Below are positions 57,801 to 64,000 of a stretch of 64,000 bases of DNA, in pieces (position 1 is the stretch's first letter; each line of letters begins with the position of its first letter). The DNA comes from Morella rubra (taxonomy: Eukaryota; Streptophyta; Magnoliopsida; Fagales; Myricaceae): the NCBI GenBank assembly GCA_003952965.2, contig CM025856.1, forward strand, positions 6,272,904-6,336,903, in the 5' to 3' direction. The notes under the pieces were generated by a model that ran no database searches, was not told where the DNA came from, and saw only the letters and a program-made list of their open reading frames with translations. A program made the position numbers and the translations under genes.

Positions 57801-60800
57801 CTCTAGCTGTCGAGAACGATAGTAGATACCTCATATTACTACAGCTTTTCACAATCAAGGATGACAAATTTTGAAACCTCGAAGTAATTGGTTGGATGTT
57901 TGTTAATCTGCCAGAGAACCTTGCCATCTCTTCCAAGTGTATCGAGGACAGTTCCAACACTCTCAATTCGGGGAACAGACCTGGATATATGAGGTTATCA
58001 AAATATGTACAGTGTCTTAATCTGTGCAGTGAGCAATGTGCATGCTGTGCCGTGCGAGATCAAGTCTACGTCCTGTTCGTAGAACCATGAGAACTGGCAT
58101 GAATAAACTTCCTTTGCTTAAAAAGCTAAGGAGCTTTGGAAGAGAATGTAGCACCAACTTCAGCAGTCGAGGGAATAAAATCCTATCCCCATCTTCTATT
58201 TCGCCTTCTTCTTTCACGACTATTGCTCTCATGATGCTGCAGTCTTTTATCTCCAGTACTTCGAGTAGTGAAAGACCCCTTGCAACGGATGATGGGAAGA
58301 CAAATTCTAATTTCTGACAACGCTCCACCTCTACAACCCGTAACTTGCCAAAGGATGCAGTGGGAAGTTGGCCATAACATATTTGTTCCAAGCTGATCAT
58401 ATTTTTGAGAAGAATTGTCTCCAAGATAGGAAACGCCAAAGCTGACATGCTCGAGCTAACAATATGCTCAATTTCATCACAGTTTTGGATATAGAGATGC
58501 TTCAAATGTTTTAAATTATCATCTATATCTAACTCGTGCACAAAAATCTTAATGCCCTTCAACTCATCTATAAAAAGGCGTTCGCTTCTCTTCAACACCT
58601 TTTGAACCTCCTCCTCTGCTTGAATGCTCGTTTTCAGCTTGAGTTTTAATGTTCTTGAGGTTTCACGCTTATCGGACCAGTCCCATACATCTCCAACAAC
58701 TATTTCGTATCTTTCCAAATTTTCAAACTTTAGATCCCTTGGCAGAACGCTGGCATCTGGAATGTGTATCTCTAAAGTTTTCAAACGTGACAAATGCTTT
58801 AGCTCAGCAAGGCTAGCATTTTGTCTTCCATTATTGTTGGGTCCCTCCGCCTCCCATTGAACAAAACTGTTTCCCATAATCAACTCTTCTAATTTCACCA
58901 AGCTTGATAGGACATTACGCGGAATCACTTCAAGTTTGGAACAACCACTCAAATCCAACATCCGCAAATGAGTCAACAAACTAATTTCCCATGGCAATTC
59001 TGAAATATTCTGAATTTATAATGCCAAGAATTTCTAAATTCCTGAGTTTCCCAATTATAGATATGTCTCCTAACACACTTTGACAAAGATACAATGTTTT
59101 AAGGTTTTGGAGGAGGTGAAGTGATGGAGGAAGTGATGGAAGTTGCATTTCTGTCAAATCCAAAACTTTGAGATTTTCCATACCTTCGAAGAAAGAGCCT
59201 GGGATTTGCAAAGCACCAAGATGTTCTCCATTGATATAGAAGAATTTTAATGCTGGACATTGCATTCCTTCGGGAAGTTCACGGATGTCGCCACCAAGAA
59301 CAGAGAGTGCCTTGCATCTTTGGAGTGCATCCACATCTGGCCATGCGTGTAACCCACCATCATCACCCATTACCAACATATTATGATCCAATTCTGACGC
59401 AATATACCTCGCGACATCCAACACAATGTCATGCATACGAAATCTCTCGGAATCATAAGGGATATCTTGCAATAGACAACATACTTTAAGAGTACGAAGT
59501 ATCGTATGTAGTCTGTTTCTTGCGTCGTCTAATGTCCCAATACCTCGAAACAAGCCCAAACCATAACAATATTTCAACAAGTCCCCATAGCAAGTGATGT
59601 AGCCCATATGAGCACAAAGCAAAAAAACGGATTTTTCCTCAGCACGTCCAAGATGCTCGTAACTCAACTTTATAGGTTTATAGACGGTCACTAGCATTTG
59701 TGTTAGGTGTCCAGGAACAGGTCTTCTTAGTTGCAGCAGGGCATCTTTCCATTCAAATAAACTCTTACCTTTTAAGGCCCTAGAAACTGTTACAAGTGCA
59801 ATAGGCAGACCTGCGCATTCTTTTGCTACTTCAGTTGCTGTGGATCGAATGTCAGGGTTAGTGAGAGAATCTCCCCCCGCCCCCATCTTTTCAAATAGAC
59901 TCCATGCTTCTTCTTCGTTTAAAACTCCGAGTCCAAAATCCTTTTCAGTGCCCATTCCAGAAACCAACACATCTCGATTTCTGGATATCAGGATTAATGT
60001 GCACCCCTCGGACGGAATTCCAACATGCTTCAAATCAAGTGTATCCCATATGTCATCTAATATAATGAGTGTTTTTTTCTTGATCATGTCTGGTTTTAAC
60101 CTTTGTCGTAGACGACTTGCTCTTACATACAGAGACTCCTCAACCAACCTCAGATCAAGCATTTCTGCAATTTCTTGTTGAATTTTCTTTAGATCTGGCT
60201 CTTGTGTCACATCCGTTATAGCCACTTCGTCGAAGAAGTTTCCTTCCTTGGCTTGCCTCGCGACTTCTCTCACGAGTGTTGTCTTTCCGACCCCACCCAT
60301 CCCCCAAACTCCAATGATGTTTATAGTAGTGTTTGCCAAGGCATCCATAAGTCCCTTTGTAGCTGACATTCTTGATTCCAATATCACGTAATCTGGATCT
60401 GTCGTAGTCATCATCCACTTTGTTGCTGGATTATATGAAACGTCCTTTCCAAATAATCTTCCACTTTCAAGGAGTTCACGAATTTCTTGCTCTATCTTCT
60501 TTGCTTTACGGCTTAGCTGATGTCGTAACTTAAAGTTCATGCACGCCCCATACAAACACCTCATCTGCGCTTCCTCATTGCCTTCAATAACTTTCTTCAG
60601 CTTTTCTGTAGTCGCATCCGCCTTTGTCAACCACGAGTTAACGTCGTCTTCAATTTCCTCAACATTTCTTATTGCAGCTTCAACAGAATGTTGCACTCTA
60701 TTTTTAACACTCTGCAACTGCTCTCCCTCATTCTTCATGTTCTCAATGTTGTCGTTGTAGCGAAATGAATAACACAGCCATTCTCCAATAGGTGCAACTG

Positions 60801-60846
60801 CGTACCCAACAATTTTTGTTGCAATCGTAACAAGCTGGATCTCCAT
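54892..60846 (-). pseudogene. CC-NB-ARC-LRR resistance gene (At4g27190/RPS2-like class), LRR part broken
   Basis: CNLs are intracellular immune receptors. Exon 1 starts at MEIQLVTIATKIVGYA (60846) and is open for 621 codons: coiled coil (about residues 25-130), P-loop GVWGMGGVGKTT (179-190), kinase-2 TLIILDDIWD (259-268), RNBS-B ILISRN, GLPIA (346-350) and MHD (471-473), then the first LRRs. A one-base frame change lies near 59015, before LPWEISLLTHLRMLDLSGCS. Another lies near 58030. Exon 1 ends at a donor at 57463. Exon 2 (56184-56890) has frame changes near 56880 and 56717, exon 3 (54892-55748) near 55725, in an A-run near 55418 and near 54955, plus an in-frame TAG at 55182. The intended end reads VDLNATIDWLWEHKL. 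Expressed alone, exon 1 would give a CC-NB-ARC protein with little LRR. Exon joins are inferred. Confidence 0.85.
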
Positions 60847-61379
60847 TCTTTCTTCAATTTTCTTTTGCCTCTTTTGTCCTCATTTTTTTTTTCTTTTCAA
60901 GTGTACTGCTTCTTGTCTTTCCCCCACGTAGCTACGATCCTTAACAAAGGGTCAAAGACGACTAGAAATTGCATTGAGAAAAAGTCACCGGAAGAAGAAA
61001 AGTAAACAAGAAGTGTACCTGTAATTGGAACATTATTAAATATGAGCATAATTACTAGCATGAAGTTGGGAACCAAATTATGGATGCATTGCATCTTTGA
61101 CTTGCAAAAAAAAAAAATACGGAAGTATTTTCTTTGAAAAGCCGGTCCTTTAATTTGCTGACCTTACGGTAGTAGTTGGAACATACTCTGATGATCATGG
61201 CTTTTTTTTTCTAAGCAAATGTGATGTCAAGGTACAAGGGAATTTCGGAGGCTTATAAAGCCAATCACAGTTCAGAACATTGGGGAAAATGGAAGAAAGA
61301 TTACAAAAACCGTATAAGATGAACAGAGTGCGCCATTTTGCTCTGTTACATACGTGGGATCCTGAAACTCGGTATATGT
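60847..61379. promoter_or_regulatory. Upstream region of the CNL gene
   Basis: The first 60 bp before the start are pyrimidine-rich on the minus strand's complement (T-run, CTTTTGTCCTC), as in a 5' leader. Acceptor-like and donor-like sites occur but no further exon is clear. Its far end meets a Copia gag relic. An A-run lies at about 61108-61120. Confidence 0.3.
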
Positions 61380-61760
61380 CAAAATAAATTGTATCTGAAA
61401 CAGAATTTCTATGGACTTAAGATGGTGGAAAATACGGATTTAATTTGGCACGTAAATAGGTTTAATCAGATCATTAGTGATTTGTTAAGGCTTGATGTGA
61501 AGTTTGATGATCACAATAAGACTTTGATATTGTTGGTATCTCTCCCTCTTTCAGATCTAGAGGAAGTCACGGCAGCCCTGTTGGCACAAAAACCAGCGGA
61601 AGTTGAGTAACAGCGGTTCTCAAGGTGAATGGTTGATAGTGAAGGGAAATCAGGATCATGGGAGAAAGAAGAGAAAGGTTCTGATAAAAGGAATTCGAGG
61701 TCGAAATTCTGGAACAAGAACAACGGTGCCCTGTCATATTTGGGATGATAAACATGCAGC
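61380..61760 (+). pseudogene. Copia gag relic (UBN2-type)
   Basis: The frame starting about 61380 reads LKQNFYGLKMVENTDLIWHV and NRFNQIISDLLRLDVKFDDH, then LILLVSLPLSDLEEV. This is the gag domain of Copia elements (L...LY.LKM.EG.S...H...FN.II.DL...), which packages element RNA. A stop at 61608 and a frame change follow; a Lys/Arg-rich and Gly-rich stretch continues to about 61740 where the zinc knuckle would be. No LTR or pol was found nearby. Confidence 0.7.
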
Positions 61761-62871
61761 CTAAATAAGAATTAAGATTCTCTACAATGCCAGAACTTTA
61801 ATATCACCCCATTAAATAGTTTAGGTCCTCGAGCTATAAATAACAAAAAATCTTGATCGCCTGAATAGTTGAGGCTTGTGGGAAGTTGGGAACAGTGGGG
61901 AAGGGGGATTGAATCAGCCACTTCTAAAAGGCCGCCCTAAACAGACAGATGACATGACTTGTAGTCCCCTGACAGTTTATGCAATGGATTTCTGTCAACC
62001 CGCAAGGCTTGCGCGAGAACAAATCTGCCGCAAGAAACAGGGTCAAATGTGCAGGTTCATAAATATGCACAGGTGGAAGTTGAGAAAGCAAAAGAATGAA
62101 GGCAGGCAGGTAGTCCACTAGCAGCCCCGAATGGTGATGGTGTTTAGGAGAAACAGGGGAGTGTCCAAGCATGTGTTGCTGGGGTTGCTATTTGGACAAT
62201 TCATGCCTTGCAGGGCACTCTGACCATTCGTATTAAATATTACATTACCTTCTAAGAAAAATGGGAACAAGAACTGTTGAAACAAATATACTAACAAGAA
62301 CTAAGACCCCTTCTATAACTATGCGAATGCTATCAATGAGACGGTACAAGAAGTCTCATAAAACATCTTGTAAATAAACCTCAAATAACACCATTTCCAT
62401 GTCGAAATCATTTGGCCAAAAGCTGAAAGTAAAGAAACACTACGACAATACGAAAAGCTAGTGGTATATGTTTCGCCAATGGCATTCGAGGCAATCTTTT
62501 GCTTGTTTTTGCTTCCACTTGACCATTGAGGAACAATACCAAGATGATAGAAAGCGAAGCACATCTAATTACAGAGATGGACAGTGGAAGCACGTACCTC
62601 TGGTTTACTCCTTTCAATGGAGAGGCAGAGAGCAAAGATGGAGACCGGAATGAATAGAGTTTTGGTAGCGAAACCCAAGATCTGCTCACTTGCTTGTGGT
62701 GAAAATATTACTTGCTGATACCACAAAAAATTTCCACTCCACTCCACATGTAGGTGTTGAGAACGACACTATCTGGAGCAGGTTTCTTCCTTCGCTAGTC
62801 AATATATCCCGTGGGCTAGGTTGACTTTTGGATCCAGCAACCGCGTGATACCATATGGCATATGCGAATCG
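61761..62871. other. Stretch without a recognised gene
   Basis: Short ORFs lie on both strands (61876-62747) without domains. The base composition is closer to coding than to AT-rich intergenic DNA, so it may be further decayed pol sequence of the gag relic, but I could not match a motif. Confidence 0.3.
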
Positions 62872-63066
62872 TTTGTTTTTCTTTTTTGATCAAAACGTCC
62901 TTTATTCATCAAACTGAAAACAAGTACATTCAAGGGGTTGAAAACCAGCATACAACCAGGAAAAACCATCCAAATGCTCAAGAACAAAGTAGAATCTCCT
63001 GAAATAATTCTAGAGGTGGCCCAACGAGCAAGGTGGTACGCAACTACAAGATGAAACTCTTTAGAT
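62872..63066 (-). mobile_element. LINE or RNase H-type retroelement 3' end
   Basis: On the minus strand this reads EFHLVVAYHLARWATSRI, the A-H-x-L-A-x-W-A signature at the end of RNase H domains in plant LINE polyproteins, then a hydrophobic 3' region (FPGCMLVFNPLNVLVF), AATAAAGGACG and an A-rich tail seen as T-rich DNA at 62876-62888. It is heavily 5'-truncated and lies directly against the Copia LTR. Confidence 0.5.
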
Positions 63067-63073
63067 CACTCGG

Positions 63074-63279
63074 TGTTGACATGAGCTGTTATTTAGGGGA
63101 AAACATATACGTATTTGGGTAGAGATTAAATGAAAAAAAAAATTCTTTCCATCCAGAGTTGCACATGAGTATAGTAACAATCTGTCTAACCAAGAATAGA
63201 GTAGGAATTTGTCTTTATATATGTGTACCGATTCATTGTAAAGATTGAGAAGAAATATACAAGGAAACAAGTTTTGACA
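63074..63279 (+). mobile_element. 5' LTR of a short-LTR Copia element
   Basis: It begins TGTTGACATGAGC and ends AGTTTTGACA, immediately followed by a primer-binding site. The 206-bp length suits the short LTRs of Ale/RE1-like Copia lineages. TTTATATATGTGTACC near 63215 may include the TATA region. The partner LTR lies outside the window. Confidence 0.7.
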
Positions 63280-63293
63280 TGGTATCAGAGCCA
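63280..63293 (+). other. Primer-binding site (initiator tRNA-Met type)
   Basis: TGGTATCAGAGCC directly follows the LTR's terminal CA. It is complementary to the 3' end of plant initiator tRNA-Met, the usual primer of Copia reverse transcription. Confidence 0.85.
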
Positions 63294-63347
63294 AGTTCCA
63301 ATCCCTGGTTGCTTGTCCTCACCGGCGCTTAGCCACTGTTCTCATCG

Positions 63348-64000
63348 ATGACCATGGCAGACTCGGATGCTGATAATTCTAGTGCATCCTATTCCAGCTC
63401 CGTTCTCACCGACTTGACCACAAAGATGATCGAAGCACTAAGCAAAGTGCAGAATCCTATCATGACCACTGAACCTTCTGCTGCTCCGATCGGTATTAAG
63501 CTGGATGGCAACAACTATGCCCTCTGGTCCCAGGTTGTTGAGATGTACATCTCCGGCAAAGACAAACTAGGTTACATTAATGGCGATATTCCACAGCCTC
63601 CTCAGACCGATCCCACTTTTCATAAATGGCGTACTGATAATGCCATTGTCAAAGGGTGGTTGATTAACTCTATGGATCCTTCATTAATCGGCAATTTTAT
63701 TCGGTTTCCTACTGCGAAACTAGTTTGGGACTCTATTGCGAGTACCTACTTTGATGGAAGTTATACCTCTTAGGTATATGAACTTTGCCGCCGTGTTACT
63801 CAGTTGAAGCAAGTAGGCGGATCGCTGGAGAAATACTATACTGATTTTCAAGGGTTGTGGCGAGAAATTGATTTTCGTCGTCCAAACCCCATGGAATGTC
63901 CTGTTGACATTCAGCACCATAATACCTTGATCCAAGAGGATCAGGTCTACGTATTCTTAGACGGTCTCAACGATCGTCTCAACCAGATTCATGGTGATGT
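63348..64000 (+). pseudogene. Copia gag-pol, 5' part (runs off the window)
   Basis: Gag is the capsid-like part of the polyprotein. The start is the ATG at 63348 or the one at 63354. It reads IGIKLDGNNYALWSQVVEMY, the L-x-x-x-N-Y-x-x-W hallmark of Copia gag, then GYINGDIPQP, WRTDNAIVKGWLINSM and LVWDSIASTYFDGSY. An in-frame TAG lies at 63771, where the family has Gln (S-Q-V-Y-E-L). The frame then continues VYELCRRVTQLKQ, LEKYYTDFQGLWREIDFRRP and VYVFLDGLNDRLNQIHGDV to the window end. Apart from that single change (CAG to TAG) no lesion is seen, so the copy is young but probably not autonomous. RE1-like. Confidence 0.85.

Overview
This is nuclear DNA of a flowering plant, almost certainly a woody-type eudicot. 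The evidence is AT-rich, intron-rich DNA with GT-AG introns, a plant histone H2A.X, a plant PAT15/16/17-type palmitoyltransferase, a coiled-coil NB-ARC-LRR (CNL) resistance gene, a P-class PPR fragment, and plant-type Copia, LINE, PIF/Harbinger and CACTA-like elements. I cannot name the species. Positions 44893-45892 are exactly 1000 N, a scaffold gap.

Layout. 1-9300 is repeat-dominated: two large fold-back elements (240-648 and 2813-3400), a decayed Copia reverse transcriptase (about 1880-2620) and a Copia solo LTR (about 6972-8137). 9340-17500 holds two related PIF/Harbinger elements. The first has a Myb/SANT-like accessory gene (10493-11501) and a DDE transposase gene (13429-14965), both on the minus strand and both broken. 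The second keeps only the Myb-like exon (17156-17503). Each carries a GC-rich island of repeated GCTGGAAATTCCAGC-type near-palindromes beside it. 21001-22410 is a broken minus-strand gene of the 'putative plant transposon protein' type. 25911-29269 holds an isolated exon of an EAR-motif protein between two inverted copies of one MITE.

The gene-dense core is 29831-44837. A complete ten-exon DHHC S-acyltransferase (29831-33917, minus) is followed by a complete seven-exon plastid-type HEAGH metalloprotease-like protein (35413-38701, minus). A possible small two-exon plus-strand gene (39198-42183) shares a head-to-head promoter with the protease gene. A two-exon histone H2A.X ending in SQEF (43880-44837, minus) lies against the gap. 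These three confident genes read through about 2.6 kb of coding sequence without a lesion.

46300-54900 is again mobile-element debris: MITEs, LTR-like and tRNA-like sequence, a LINE RNase H tail joined to a PPR fragment, a CACTA-like region dense in TCCGGA/TTCGAA palindromes, a 250-bp copy of part of the NB-ARC gene, and a LINE 3' tail with a 16-bp target-site duplication. 54892-60846 is a three-exon CNL gene on the minus strand. Its NB-ARC part is intact, but the LRR part carries several frame changes and a stop, so it looks like a pseudogene or a recently truncated CNL. The window ends in a Copia gag relic, a LINE RNase H tail and the 5' end of a short-LTR Copia element (LTR 63074-63279, primer-binding site, gag with an internal TAG).

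I found no clearly new biological system. The most worthwhile leads are the palindrome islands tied to the two Myb-bearing PIF/Harbinger elements, the palindrome array at 49946-51620, and the lesion-rich CNL with its transplanted NB-ARC fragment. Exon boundaries were read by eye from splice consensus and frame continuity.
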